A stretch of DNA of 64,000 nucleotides, from NCBI GenBank assembly GCA_016802295.1, contig JAESIW010000138.1, positions 4,391,097 to 4,455,096 on the forward strand, in the 5' to 3' direction. The notes under the pieces were generated by a model. That model ran no database searches, was not told the origin of the DNA, and worked only from the letters and a program-made list of their open reading frames with translations. Made by a program: the position numbers and the translations under genes. Positions within the stretch are counted from its first letter, which is position 1; each line of letters opens with the position of its first letter. This DNA comes from Brachionus rotundiformis (lineage: Eukaryota > Rotifera > Eurotatoria > Ploima > Brachionidae). This document shows positions 32,670 through 46,534 of the stretch, piece by piece.

Positions 32670-33064
32670 TACCGTAATGCCTTGCCCCCTAATGCGGCAT
32701 TTATTTTCAGAATTCTGGATTTTAATGCATGCATTTAACCCATTTTTTTTTCCAGATACGCTGCGACTAAAAATGCTGCAGTTAATGTCAAAATTTTGAT
32801 ATAGATGCCGCATTAAATATGTAAAAAACCTTATGTTCGAGGGACATTTTTTGTGTTTCAAATTTTGAAACAATTAAAAAAAATAGAAAAATATTTTTTT
32901 ATTATTTTTTACATATTTAATGCGGCATTTATACCAAAATTTTGACATTAACTGCAGCATTTTTAGTCGAAGCGTATCTGGAAAAAAAAGTGGGTTAAAT
33001 GCAGCATTAAAATCCAGAATTCTGGTTTAAAGTGCAATGCATTAGGGGGCAAGGCATTACGGTA
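32670..33064. repeat. ~395-bp palindromic (fold-back) element ending TACCGTAATGCC
   Basis: The left arm from 32670 (TACCGTAATGCCTTGCCCCC...) is repeated inverted on the right arm ending at 33064 (...GGGGGCAAGGCATTACGGTA). The arms match along most of ~155 bp each, around a ~80-bp A/T-rich loop. Internal repeats of AATGCGGCATT/GCAGCATT occur in both arms. The flanks suggest TA target duplication. A transcript would fold into a long hairpin. An element with the same terminal motif lies at 47418-47808. Confidence 0.8.
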
Positions 33065-33680
33065 TATGTTTCGTTCTAGCTGTCTCTTATATATAGTACT
33101 TTTTTATTAAATAGTTTGAAATTCTTTTTCTTGTTTACCTTTTCGATTACGCGATTTAAATTCTGTAATTTTTTTAAAATTTATTATATTAACTATTCCA
33201 GGAGCTTCACAATCTTTTTTTTATTTTTTGTTAACCATTATTAGAACCAAATCCGAAATTTTTGCCAACCATTTTAATTTACCGGTGTATTTTTTTTATT
33301 AAAATTTAAATAATAATAAGAAACTTAACAAAAATAAGTTTATACGTGAAAATGTGTATTAATGAGTCTGTATTAAATAGATAAGCAAATAAATGAAATA
33401 AAATTTATTCTTAAAAAAATCCAATTAAAAAATAAATCAATTTATTAATTTAGCATGAAACAAATTGTTCATATTTCAAAAAAAACTACTGATCAATATA
33501 GCTCGAATATAATGGTTTTGCACTCAATATCCTCAATTAAACTCCAACACCACAACATTTTATATTTTCGTTTGTTTATTTTATATTTACATCAATTAAA
33601 AAAAAAAGAAAAACATTAATTCACTCGGTTTAAAATTTTTTTTATATTCATTAAAATATTAAAATATTTTAATTAAAAAT
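33065..33680. other. intergenic and USP 3' flank
   Basis: A/T-rich sequence downstream of the USP gene stop codon (minus strand); presumably contains its 3' UTR. Confidence 0.4.
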
Positions 33681-36600
33681 CTAAATAGTAGTTTCAATGC
33701 TGTTCGGATTTCTGTAACGATTTGCAGTCGGATTGGTGTTAACTGTTCTTTTTACAGTGGTTACATAATTTCCAGACTGGTCAACCATCTTATTTTCAGT
33801 TAAAAAATTTGACTGCGAATAGTAGGCATTTGAGCTTGGCGAGGTGGTATATATGAACTCATTGTCATTTGGAAACTTAAGATAGTCTTCTCCAAGTTCC
33901 ATTTTAGTCATTTTTTTGCTCAAATTAATCTCCTCATAGTTGGAGGAGCCGATTGTTTGATTCAAATTGGTGCTATTGGCATAGTCCTTGGAAGAGGAAG
34001 AGGCTGATGAGGGCGAGTTTGAATTGTTGAGTTTGCTGGGTGAGCTGTTAATTGAAGCGCACAGCATATGGTGTTTGTTGGACAGTCTCTTTGGTCTATT
34101 GCTTTCGTCATAATAGTTTATTGGTATGCTGTACTCAGAATTGGCCGGTGAGCAAGATACTTCTTCTTTTGACTCCACTCTGGGCTTCAATGTGCCATAA
34201 ATAGACTGAAAGTTAGTTCTGCAGAATAGCTTCTGGTTTTTGTCTTGTTCTTGGCTTTGCTTCGATTCAATCAAGTCATAATTGCGCAAAAAATAGTCAT
34301 ATTCATCGAAGTCAAGCAGTTCTCTGTCCACATAATTGACCCACCACCTTTCATTGGACATACATTCGCGTTTTTTATAAAAAAGAATGTATGCATTTTC
34401 GGTAAAGATATTGTCACTTCCATTGTTGAATATTCTCCACATGGGACTGATTGACGGCGGATTCAAATCCGATAAAGGTATGCAATTGGCGTCATCAAAG
34501 CAATACCATTTAAGATCGGTGAAATTTTTGCAATACGCAGTGTAATGACCATTGGCCATGTCGCGGCCTTTGTGGTTGCATACAGCATATAAATCGTAAA
34601 TGTGCTCAGACTGGCTAGAAAAACTGCCAGACATGCCATTGCCATTTAGAGCCTGGTCTGGAACATCTTCTGATTCAACATACTTGCTCATGTCCAATTT
34701 TGAGACAGGAAACCAGACCGGCGTGCTTAATTTAGAATTGCTTGTTCTCGATTCATAGAAAAAACGCTTTAAGTGGATTATCAGGATGGGCGGCAAAGAG
34801 CTGATGTTGAGCTTTTTGTAAGCGTTTGTTTGCTTTTTGCATTTGGTACAAGTCCAAGAGTTGTCATCGGAAAGCTCTTCACATTGGGTAAACATGTCAA
34901 AGCAGTTCTCAAGAGAAATTATGGTGTTGGATTCTTGCTTGACTGGTTCGCTGCAAAAATGTTCATACTCATTGGTATCATAGGAAACCAGTTTCTTGGA
35001 CAGATCGTAGTCAATTTGTGCATAATTGAGCTCTTTTAAACAATAGTTGATATCTTCATAAGAATTCCATTTTATCATTATGCGGACATGTTCATACACA
35101 TCGGTGCCATTGCTACAGGCATTAAGGGCATTTTCGACACTCTCTGTGTACAGCGGAAGTTCATCTAATGGACTAATTCTGATTGTTCTATTTTCATCGC
35201 CAGTTACCAAATAAATTTTGAATAATTTGTCAAGGACATTCTTAAAAAATTATCATTTAATCTTGATATGATTGACAAAATGTTTAAAAATATTAGCAAT
35301 AATTTTAATAAAATTTGTTTTTAAGTTTAAAACAAAGATTGATATGGTACTAAAAAGATTAAACTTTTATTATATATTTATTTATTTGCTTAAGACTCCT
35401 TCAGATTAGTATTAAAAAAATGAAAACCAAAATATTAGTAATGAAAATACAATTATTTAGATAATGATGCTAAATTTAAAAATTGATAACTAGATTTACT
35501 AATTTTTAATATAACTGTGTGAGACTCAAATATTTTGATAAAACTAAATAAGAGTTGTCAATACGATACACAAATAAAAATTTGCTGTTTTTGGTAACAA
35601 GCTGAATCCAATGAAGAAACAGTGCAAGGTACTGATGATATGGAAACCGCTCAGCCAAAATATAAAAATAAAAGAGAAAAATAGAAAAAAAATCGAAACT
35701 ATTTTGCCTCTTGGTCAAAAAATGTACCTTCACATGCACTCCAAGAGCCAAGAATCTAAACATTACTTAAAATTTTTTTTTAATTGCTTAATATCATCAA
35801 TAAAAATTAGATACCATTTTTTAAACAGTATATATCAATTAATCATTTTTTGTTATCATAAGAAAACAAACAAAAATAAGATTAGTGTAATTTTTTTACT
35901 AGCACATATAAATTTGGTACCATTTCTAAAATTAAGTATTGAATATTAAATTTTTTTGAATACTTTTTTCTATTAATTAAAAAAGTTCACCATAAAAAAG
36001 TTTAATATTTATGTTTTTTCTTCGAAATTAATAAGTCAATCTAAACTTAATGCCATATTCCGAATAAAAATAAAAAAATAAAATATTTCAAATTTTCCAC
36101 TATCTTTTAAATTAATAACAACTTTTTAAGTCAAGTAAATGACTTAAAATTTGTTTAAAAATAATAATCTAAACTGTATAGCTTACTTTATACTTTTCTA
36201 TTTTAATCGGTTTCCAAAATTTGGATTGTGAAATTAAAATTTGTTGACCCAATTCTGAGAAGGAACAATCTCGATTGATTTTAAGCATAAATGGTAGACT
36301 GTAGCAAGTATTGGCATTGGTTTCAGTCTCGTAGACATTGTAGCAAAGTAAATTGATCATCGGTCCAGCTGGTTTGGAAGCTTTTCTGTCCTCTATCATC
36401 TCATAGACATAAAGTTTGGGTACTGCCGAATTTGCCAAATTAGGATACAGCACATCCCTAACCTGTTCCGAGTCCCGAATTATTCTTTCTATCTTGCCCA
36501 TTTGAAATAGAACCAAACTTCTCTGATCCATGTTCAGACACTTGGCCAATAAGAATCTCAGGTCTCGGAATGTCGGGTTAACTTTACTCTTTACCAAGTT

Positions 36601-39600
36601 CACAAACGACTCATTGCTCTTGCTAAGTAAATTTTCAACAACTACATGAACAATTGAAGGTATCTTGTAACACCGGTCACTACTTTGGTCAAAGCTAAAT
36701 TTTGTCTTTACATTTTCATATGGACTTTCGGCCTCGGTGAGCAAATTTTTTAGTGTTCTATCACTGTTTACTATTAGATAAGAGTAGAGGAGACAGCGTG
36801 ATGGTCGATTTTTGGCTCGACGTGCATCACCTGATTGCGGTAGTGGCAAAGAAAGCATCATATCAGTTTCTATTTTACTACTTTTGTAATTACATTTCGA
36901 ACATGTGACAGTGGACTTGAACTCAATTCTGAATAGCTTGTCTATGTACGAAGTTGACACTGAATTGCCACGGAAATCGGTCATTTTGACTGTAAGCTCT
37001 TGGCTTAGTTTGTCCAAGAGCCAAATGCAGAATTCATGCGAGTCGTTTTGGTCAACTCCGGCAAATGTCGGGTTCAAGAACCCGATCAGTTGTTTGAACT
37101 CAAATGAATAAAGTGGATCGTAGATATTTTTCCAAAGAGATTTTAGCAAACGAAGTGTATACTCGGATACAATAAATGGACTCAATTGTTTGTTGGTCAA
37201 ATTTGTAAGTCCTTGCTGTTCCAGTCTGCGTCTTGTTTTTTCGTATTCGACGAAAAAAAAATTTACAAATGGCAACGAATGGAATAAAGACTGGAGCACA
37301 CAGTTCATAAAGCACGTGTTGCCATGGTTTTTTATGCCATTATTAAATGGTATTAGCTTGCGGGTTTTTTTGCTTGGCAAAAATAGATCAGTAGTTGATC
37401 GAACGAGCATTTTTCTTTCGCTCAATGATACTGGTATTGTCTGAGAAAGATCTGTATTTGGGCCTTTGGTAAATACTTTGTTCAATACTTTCACACCGTA
37501 TTGAATGGTCGAATTGGTAGATTTAATGCTTAGGCTTTTTTTGAGCTTTTTGCGGATTGGTAATGTGCGAAAGTTGATTGACGAGTTGGACGAGGACAGG
37601 GGAGAAGATGGCGAAGAGGACGAGCTTGGTGATGGCGTCACCTGTTGCTGGTCAAGTAATATATTCAAAAATTGTGTACAAGAAGAATCGGCTGGTTCGA
37701 TGCTCTTGGCTGGATTTATGGTCTCGTCAGGTTCGTTTGGCCCAACTAGCCTAAATGAATATAAATTAATATCTTGGTAAAAATGTCTAGATCTGTTTTT
37801 TAAACGAGTTCGGTTAGGGATGCATTTTTTGGTTAGGTGCAGATAAAAGAGTGCAAGAAAAGAGACAAACTAAATCATCAACAGATGCTGAATCATTTAT
37901 TTAATTTAATTATTATTATTCTATTAGGCTATGATTAATTTACAAAATTTAAATTTTTCTTACAATTTAACTTTTTTGGCTAGGAATTACCGTCAAACTC
38001 ATTGACATTTATTCTTGTCACACTTGAACTGTTTAAAATGTTGAAAAAAATTAATTTCCTAAATTAATTAATATCTAATCTTAAATTTAACAAAATTAAA
38101 TTTTAAAATTAAAAATAAAAATAGTGAGCTTTAAAAACATAACCAAAAAAAGAAGCCTAAAATTTCAAAATAAAATTCCTATGTTAATACATTAATAAGA
38201 CACAAAAAATTATATTATAAACTTTCGACTAATGATGCAATAACTTAATTGAATACAAAGAATATTTTGTTACATATCATATGCATTTAGACTCGAATTA
38301 CAATAATTTATATAATTTATAAATTAAATTCAAGTTTTTAATTTCAAATTTGATTGGAAATATTTTAGCATTTGACCAAATGCTTCACTCTGGTTTGGTC
38401 ACATAAAAATTTGTCTTATGATTGACTTAGGAAGCTGCTTGGAAAAACTAGAATAAAGCAAAGTGGTAGAAAACTTTAAATAGATGTTATTTTTTGATTA
38501 AATTAAATAATCCTAAGCTATTGTTGGTAAATTTGTAACAAGTGGAACTCATGGTGCAACTATTAGATCATTTTTTTTCAAAGATAAATGACAGCTGAAC
38601 GATGATAAAAATAAAATGCCTCGAGATATTATTAAATTACTCTGGAAAAAGCCAAAAGATAAAATTCAAGCTTAAATTATAATTCCTAAATAGATCGTTT
38701 TAGTTTTTTCATTATATTTTCCATCTCTGAACCAGAAATAAAACAATTTTGATGATTTATAGTTCTAAAGGCCAAAGCTCAAAAATCTTGGTTTTAAAGT
38801 CTAATGCTCGAGCTACCATGCATTTACCAAACGTCTAACTATTCAATTATTCTCTTTAATTAATGTCTATTTATCCTTTATGTATTTATTTAAGATTAAA
38901 ATAATCTATGTGAACCATTAACCTATTAATTAATAAAAACTTTATAAAACAAATCTTTTATCTTAATTTTAAATAATAAAAACAAGCCAATAGTTTAACA
39001 AATGACATTTGAACAAGCACTAATAATTGAAAAACTTCAATAATAACCGGCCATGAACATTAACTAATTTTATTTTAAAATAAAATAAGCATTTTTTTAT
39101 CAAAAATAATATTTAATTTGAGAGCTGGAAAAATAAAAAAAAAAAAACAAGTAATCCGACACCGAAACTTTCAATATAATTATAAAATTATTTAATTAGC
39201 TAATCTAAAATTAAGATCGCTAATGAAATTAATAATAGAATAGGGGTCTAGTTTTGTTCTTTTACTTTCAGACAAGATAAAGGCAGCTATTAGCACACGA
39301 AAATAAAATTATTTTATAAATTTATAATTGTTTCTTTTTATAAGTATACTTACCTTTTCTAAATAAATCTATCAATTCTTCTAAATTAAATTCTAGACTA
39401 AATAAAAGAATAAAATTAAATGTTATGATGTTAATAATTTGATTCTTTGCAGGTAAGTTGTGTCAAACTTTTTTCAAGTTAGAAAATTATGATTTTTTGA
39501 AATAATAAATGAAAATTTATAAAAAAAATTATTAAAATATAAATTAATGGTCTCTAATGACAACTAAATGAGACTTTGGAAAGAAAAGAAAAGCAAAACT

Positions 39601-39952
39601 TTATTCAGTGCTCCGAAGACATTTAAAAAACAGCTTATAGCCAATGTTAAAAACAGCCATACTTGGGGTTAGTTCTAACAGCGGAGTCTAGCGAGTGATT
39701 TAAATGGTTAGTAAGATTGGGCCTGTTCTTTAATGTTGCCGATCGGACTAGGCCCTTAAAACTACCACACTCGTCTATGGTAAGCAAAGATTTGGCAACT
39801 GAATCGCACGCATCTTTTTTCAGGAAAGATTTTTGCAAGCGGATCTTTTGGGAGCTGTGAGAGCTCGACGAGGATGGTGACGACGTGTGCGAGGACGAGT
39901 GGTCTGAATCGTTGGATAGATTTCTGTATAAATTAGGCCCATTTAAAATCAT
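33681..39952 (-). CDS. ubiquitin carboxyl-terminal hydrolase, USP31/USP43-like
   Basis: Three exons: 39952-39663, 37750-36187 and 35240-33681. The introns are 1912 and 946 bp, in phases 2 and 0, and all junctions are GT-AG. The product has 1137 residues. The N-terminal ~200 are Ser-rich and disordered. The catalytic domain begins at the Cys box GIKNHGNTCFMNCVLQSL (Cys ~243), followed by DQNDSHEFCIWLLDKL and the zinc knuckles CSKCNY and CTKCKK. A ~150-residue insert precedes the His box, as in USP31/43. The domain closes with DMANGHYTAYC (His ~850), WYCFDDANC (Asp ~867) and NAYILFYKKR. All catalytic residues are present. It removes ubiquitin from unknown substrates; USP31 relatives modulate NF-kB. 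The Ser/Asn-rich C-terminal tail (~250 residues) is probably disordered. An additional 5' exon cannot be excluded. Confidence 0.87.
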
Positions 39953-41649
39953 AATTAATTTGATTTTTTTTTGTTCAGCTTGGTACTCGAAATTTTGATT
40001 GATGAATTTGTCGCGATAGAGTTTAAGTAAAAATTAAAAAAAGCATTTTAGCATTTATTTTTGCCAAATATCTAAATATTAAACTAGAAGATTATATCTG
40101 TAAAAAATTATTTTTTATTAGTAAAATAAAAGAAAATATGTGACACCTTTGGCATTGCTTTAATTACCAGACTAAAGCTGCTAATTTATCAATTAAAATA
40201 GCTTTTATTAGATCTAAAAAAAGTTTATTTGTTAGAATAGTGACCTTTCTGTCAAAATAATTATACGTAGGTGCCGATAGCCAGCTCTTTCATCTGAAGT
40301 GTCCACTTTTCTAAATTATGATGAAATTGTCTCGTTTTTTGGACATAATATTTTAGCGATAAATGCAAAAAAGGGCAACGATTACCTTTGACTAATTAAA
40401 TATTTTACGAATGCTTATGACTGATAGTTTGGGTATGAAATATTAATATTATTATTTAAACCAAAATGATAATAAGTATCTGAAATCGTCCATAATAATG
40501 ACTGGAGTATGCTTTCGTGGGTGCTTTTGTTTCGGTTTTAACTTAACAAAAGATTAGTTTCAAAATATTCTATAAACTATTGAAAAAAATAAAAAAATTA
40601 GAGTCCTAGCCCTCTTTAACCAGACTCAAGTTGGATAATTTTTCTTTTTTAAATTTTTGGAATTTTTCCCAAACACTTTTAAAACATAGACTGAATTATA
40701 GATTATATGAATAAAAATTTTATTTTTATTAGCGATAAAAACAAACTTGTGAATTATTTACAAATTCTAACTTTGTCAATGATGAGTTTTTATTGCTCTT
40801 GCTTATTTTAGCTATCTGTTTTTTTTTATCTTTTAAAATTTTATTTTAATTTATGTTTAACATATCAAATTGGTGATAAGGTTTTAAAAAGCTTAATTAA
40901 TTAAAATGAGTTACTAGTTTTTTTTTAATTAGTAATATCTCTTGTGAGCGGTCTTTTCTTTATGCTTTGAAAAATTGAAAAATGGTTGTTGATAAAAATA
41001 AAATTTTTGAACATAAGCTTGACAATTCTCATTTATAAATATTTTTAACAAAAAAAAAACACAGAAAAATTCTACCAAGTTAATGAACAGCCTTATCTTA
41101 TGTATCTAAAATATGTCAAAACATTACCAAGCATCATGCAGAAATTTGTGATAAAATAACAACTCTATTGACCACTAAAATACAGTTCTCCTAATTTATT
41201 CTATAATTAAAAAATACTTTAGATCTATTATTTTAATATCAATTTTTCATATTTAAATAATTCTAACTACTATACAGGAATCTCTGGTCCCCATAACTGG
41301 ATTAATTTTTGATGATTTTTTTTTGGTAAAAAATTAAAATTAAAGACTTAAAAAATTTAAATAATTTTTATTAAAATTTAGGCCAAATTAGCGCCAAAAA
41401 CCGTCCGCCAACTGGACTGGCTTGCTCTGACCGCATAAAACACAAAAATAAATATTTAAATAGACAATTTTTCATTATTATTTTTTGCCCCTTGAATCTG
41501 AGCGACATTTTTAAAATTTGATTAAGCAAAAGTTAAGTTAATTGTTTAGAAATTTGATTATAACCTTGTTATTTTGATGTATATTTTAAATTTGAAGTCG
41601 TGTCACAAAAAAATAATAATCTATTAAATTAATCGTTAATAGATTTAAA
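39953..41649. other. 1.7-kb intergenic region between divergent USP and SLC33A1
   Basis: Promoter territory for both genes. A/T-rich, no gene, no clear repeats or core-promoter motifs that I would defend. Confidence 0.4.
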
Positions 41650-43480
41650 ATGAAGCGGTTAGATAAAACGATCCCAAAAGAAGATTCTATTCATTTAATA
41701 AAATCTTCTCTGGAGCCTGTAGACCAATCTGATGATGAGTCTGAACATCGCCACGATGGACACATGAAACAAGATCTCCGAAAAGATTACAAAAACATAT
41801 CTTTATTGATGTTCTTGTATTTTTTACAAGGAATTCCACTGGGTCTAACTGGCAGTTTACCATTTATTCTTTCTTCAAGAAAAGTCAGTTATGCGGACCA
41901 GGGAACTTTTAGCTTTGCATTCTGGCCCTTCTCACTAAAATTACTTTGGGCTCCTATTGTCGATTCGATCTACTTCAAAAAAATGGGACGCAGAAAAAGC
42001 TGGCTAATACCAATTCAGTATTTAATTGGTGCATTCATGGTATTGTTTTCTGGTTACATAAAGTATTTGCTTGAGGAAAAACCGGTCGAATTTCAGACTC
42101 ATCACGACATATATGGCATCACTGCTATTTTTTTTGTTTTTACCTTTCTGGCAGCAACGCAAGACATAGCAGTCGATGGATGGGCTTTGACCATGCTCTC
42201 AAAGTATTATTCAACTATTAAAGAAATTTTTAAAAATTAAGAGAAAACTATTTATCCTAGGGAGAATGTTTCATGGGGCTCGACCTGCAATACTGTTGGT
42301 CAAACAGCTGGATGGTTTGTTGGAAACGTACTTTTTTTAACTATTGAATCAGCTGACTTTTCAAATAAATACATAAGACCCTTCTTCAATTTGGATAGTC
42401 AAACTCACGGCATTTGTCCAATAGATAGTAAAAAGATAATTTGAACAAAATATATTTTTAATTTAATTTCTTTAAATAACAGAATTTATGTATTTTTTTG
42501 GCATTGTATTTCTGGTCTCGACTACTTTAGTCCTGATTTTTAAAAAAGAGGAAGTCTACACTCATTCTACTGATGACTCTTTGGAAAGTAAACTAACTGT
42601 TGGTCAAACATACAAATTGATGTGGAAAATTTTATGGCTAATTCCTGTCAAAAAAATGATTCTTATTCTAATGACAGTAAAAGTAAGAATTTGGTAAAAA
42701 AATCTTATTAGAAAATTGAAATTTTTTTCAATTAAGATAGGATTTGCGGCTGAGTCGATGGCTTATCTAAAGATGATTGAAAACGGAGTGCCTAAAGAAA
42801 AACTTGGTCTTCTGGCAGTTCCTCTCACACCATTGCAAATTATTTTGCCATTACTATTAAGTAGATACACAAACGGAGTGCGTCCTTTGGACCTTTATAT
42901 AAAAGCAATACCTTTTAGGCTAGTTATGAATGTTGTAGGAGCTTTTTGGATCTATTTTACACCATCTTTCAGAGACGCCAACAACGACTACCCTTTTCAC
43001 TATTATCTATTGTGTTTGGTGATTAACTCGATTCAGTCTGTTTTCACCTATTCAATGTTTGTGTCCCAAATGGCTTTTTTTTCAAGAGTTTCCGATAAAA
43101 AAATTGGAGGAACATACATGACCTTTTTGAACACCATAACTAATATGGGCGGAAATTGGCCATCAACCACAGCTCTTTATCTAGCAAATTTTTTAACTGT
43201 CAAGAACTGTGTTCTGAACCCGTCAGCTGATAGCTCAATACGGGCTAATTCTACCATTTTAGACTCTATTAATCAAAATATGTGCTCTAATGAAATTGAA
43301 TCAGAAAATTGTGCCACACTTGGTGGACTGTGCGCCACTAAAGTAGATGCTTTTTATGCCGAGACAATAGCCTGTACTGTCTTTGGCATTCTGTGGATTC
43401 TAATGTTTAGAAATTTGATGTACAAACTGCAAGCCATGTCAAAAAATATGTGGAAAATATCAAAAAAAGTCATTCATTAA
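41650..43480 (+). CDS. SLC33A1: acetyl-CoA transporter SLC33A1 (AT-1)
   Basis: Four exons: 41650-42203, 42261-42427, 42483-42682 and 42737-43480, joined by 54-57-bp introns in phases 2, 1 and 0. The product has 554 residues (human 549). Family signatures: YKNISLLMFLYFLQGIPLGL, FWPFSLKLLWAPIVDS, MGRRKSWLIP, FLAATQDIAVDGWALTML, STCNTVGQTAGWFVGNVL, LGLLAVPLTPLQIILPLL and GGTYMTFLNTITNMGGNWP. This polytopic ER/Golgi membrane carrier imports acetyl-CoA for acetylation of gangliosides and lumenal proteins. AATAAA at 43525. Fragments of exons 3 and 4 and of the 3' flank are repeated downstream (46.9, 47.2 and 50.3 kb). The next 2 kb is a hAT insertion. Confidence 0.93.
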
Positions 43481-43609
43481 ATAATTAAGTACTTTTTTAA
43501 TCGTTTTAGTTCAAGTTTATTTTTAATAAATAGATTACCATTGAAAATTTTCATAGTCTTTATTAATTTATTTGAAATAAAATTAGGCTTTTAAATTAAT
43601 AATTTTAAG

Positions 43610-45670
43610 TAGGGAATCGTAATCGCTTAAGTCTAGCCAAGTTAACTGAAAAGTTAACCGTAAAAATTATAAAAGTTAACCAATTTTGGTTAACCAAAGT
43701 TTCATTAACCGTTATCTGCACAGTTAACCACAAAAAAATATTAATTCTTTTATAATTTTTAATGGCTATTAAAATATTTTATTTTTAAAAGTTTTTTTTT
43801 AAAGAAATTATGTAAATAGTGTAAGAAAGTATGAATTTTGTTGAATAAAAAAGAACAGACATTTTAATTGATAAGCGTTTATTTTATAACAAATATAATC
43901 ACAAAATTATTAATTAAACAAATGAATGACCAGAAAAACTAAAATAACATTTATTTATTACTGAAAATACGAAACTCTTTTAAATTTTATCTTAAATTAA
44001 TTATAACAATTAAATAAATATAAACAATATATTAAATTTTTAGTTAGTATTTAGATCTTGGATCCAAAATATGTGCGAATAGAGCAAAACTCTAAACTTC
44101 ATCCCAATATTTGTCAAATTTTTCTATCATTTATCCATATGCTGATTTGTTATTCATTAATTCTCTTTTTGTACATAGTTTTCCTAATAGTCCATTATAG
44201 GATAAACTAGACTGGCATTTAAGCTTTCACATGAAAAGTCGAGAGTTGTTTTTTTGAAAGGCTCGAGAATTTCTTTTAAGTCTTCAAGTGATTTCCACTC
44301 TTCTTCATTTTAACTTAAATGAATCAATTCATATTCTTCTTTTGATAATCATTCAAAAACTTCATCTTTAAAGCCACCAAAATCATATCATATGTTGAGT
44401 TCAAGCGAGTCTTAACATCTAATTTCACACTTAGCTCTGGCTCTTTCTGAATCACACACAACGCTTTTAGCGTATTTTTTACAGTTTTACGCTTAATTTT
44501 TTTAAACAAATTTCCAATCACTTTAACAGTGTACTTTTACTGCCGAAACAACTAAATTTAAAATATGTGAAAAACATCTAATATTTTCAATCTAGATACC
44601 AGATTTTTGATACATATTTTTTAGACCCTTAAATGCTTTTATCATATTAGATGCATTATCTGATGTTATTGAACTGATTTTTTGTTTGATCCCATGATTA
44701 TTAAATACAGTATCTAACATGTTTAATATTGTAATATTATCATGGATACCTTGAAAATGCCTCATATCTAAGAGTAGATGCTTAGGCTTATTTTTATTAT
44801 TAACAAAATGTAACGTGAAACTAATGAAGGTATCACCAGAACATGATGTCCATACATCTGTAGTAACATGAAATTTTCCTAGAACAAGAAACTTTTAAAC
44901 AAGATTTTAAGATTGAAAATAAATAACTTTTTATCTTTTGAAGAATTTTTTTTATTTTCTAAAGATTTTTCGAACAAATCATCAATTGAATATTCAATTT
45001 TGGATAAGCAAGGAATAATAATTTTATAATTCGAATCTAACATCTCTACTAGTTCGATAAATTTCTTATCTTCAACAACACTCAATAGTTGAAGGTCATC
45101 TAATATCCTACAATTAATTTTTCATCTACTTTCGGCTTGAACATTTTATTTATGAATTCTCTTTTGTTTTTCCAGGATTAGAATCAGACTCGGTTAAATT
45201 GGTACAAACACTTTCATCTTAGGCACTCTCACTAGCAGTTAAACTTTCAGATATTGACGATTCAGAAACAGTCATGATTTTAATAAGCATAAAACAAAAT
45301 ATCTTTTTTTTTATTTTATGATTTTTTTAAACTTTTTAAAAAGAAAAGCTTTTGAGTAATACCTCACACGATCTATTTCTAATTTTTAAAACTTTTTAAT
45401 ACAAGTATTAGTAAACTATACTTTTTTTGATTTCGAAATATCGAATCAAAATTGCAAATACTTTTTGATAATAATATTATAATAATATACAAAAAAGGAC
45501 TAAATGATTTATTGTATTCTAATACTTAAACAAATAAAAAAAAGGATTTACATAGGTTTAGAAAAGTGTCTCACTTTTCAAAAAATAAACCTGGTTAATC
45601 GTTAAATTGCTAAATGCTAACCAAAAATAACTTAGGATTAACCGAAAAAGTTAGCGGTTACGATTCCCTA
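43610..45670 (-). mobile_element. inactive hAT-family DNA transposon with TIRs and 8-bp TSD
   Basis: Bounded by TAGGGAATCGTAA (43610-43622) and its inverse TTACGATTCCCTA (45658-45670), with flanking octamers ATTTTAAG and ATTTTAAT (7/8), the length expected for hAT. The minus strand encodes a broken transposase in order: FINKMFKPKVDEKLI, SVVEDKKFIELVEMLDSNYK, WTSCSGDTFISFTLHFVNN, KHLLLDMRHFQGIHDN, ISSITSDNASNMIKAFKGLK and PELSVKLDVKTRLNSTYDMI. These are the hAT RNase-H-like core and the R.NST(Y/W) block, though Trp has become Leu. Several stops and frameshifts. Repeated GTTAACC-type subterminal motifs lie at both ends. No C-terminal dimerisation region recognised. Confidence 0.85.
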
Positions 45671-45760
45671 ATTTTAATTTAATATAATCATTTTAGTTTT
45701 TTTTTTTTATAAATTAAATCTAAATTTCAAAATTTGTTACATTTTATTATTTTCTTTTGT

Positions 45761-46534
45761 TTACCATTTTTTTGCCGCCAAGTTTTTAAAAGATGCTTGA
45801 TAAATTTCATATCGAGTTATTCTTAATGATTTGATTTTAGAATAAGCTTCTTCCTTGCTTAATCTTGGACCAGGATGCTTGTAACTATTTATTTCATTGT
45901 TTAAATCCCGAAGACAAAGCCAATCTTCATAATTCATGCCTAGACTGTCGACAGTTTTATCGACTAGAGACCATAGTTGTCTTGCGTTATAGTTTTCTTT
46001 TAGATGATTATACATTAAATTCCAATTAGAACAATTTGACGGAATTTTTCTTTCCTCAATTAGTTTTTCAACTATTTTAACTCTAAATTTGGTTAAATAA
46101 TTAATTAATGGATGTAAAATTTTTTTCACCAATAAGTTCATCCAGCTTTTAATTTAAATTTTTTATTTCAATTTTAAAATAGTCATTATTCTTGATCAAT
46201 TCATCTTTTTTGCGATCAATTCGTTAAACTTTTTATTGTTATTTAATTCTAGAAGTTTAAAATTTTCTAAAAAAGAATTCTTAGAAGAATTTGACTTGAT
46301 TGTAACCAGAAATTTAGGGCTTATTTCTTTTTTAATCCAATCTCCTACTAATTCATTGAATTCAAAATCAGGTTGAAAATGATAATCCAAAATTGAAAAT
46401 CGTGGTCCGAATTCTTCTGAAACAAGTGTTTTCAATTGATTCTTAATCGAAGATACTTTTTTTTTTTGAAAATTGAAACTGAACGCTGATTTCAGCAACG
46501 TCCATTTTGATAAATAAAATATAAATAGGAACAA
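45761..46534 (-). CDS. unrecognised protein, N-terminus not found
   Basis: Two minus-strand open stretches fit a spliced model: 46534-46230 and 46145-45761, with an 84-bp intron whose donor is a weak GTTTAA, the type also used in WDR4 here. Phase is kept, giving about 229 residues. There is no ATG at the 5' end; the frame stays open upstream of 46534 without a start, so an earlier exon or decay is likely. The sequence begins hydrophobic (FLFIFYL), contains FGPRFSILDYHFQPDFEF, LWSLVDKTVDSLGMNYEDW and HPGPRLSKEEAYSKIKSL, and is otherwise charged and helical. No family recognised. If unspliced there would be a frameshift and a stop. Confidence 0.45.
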
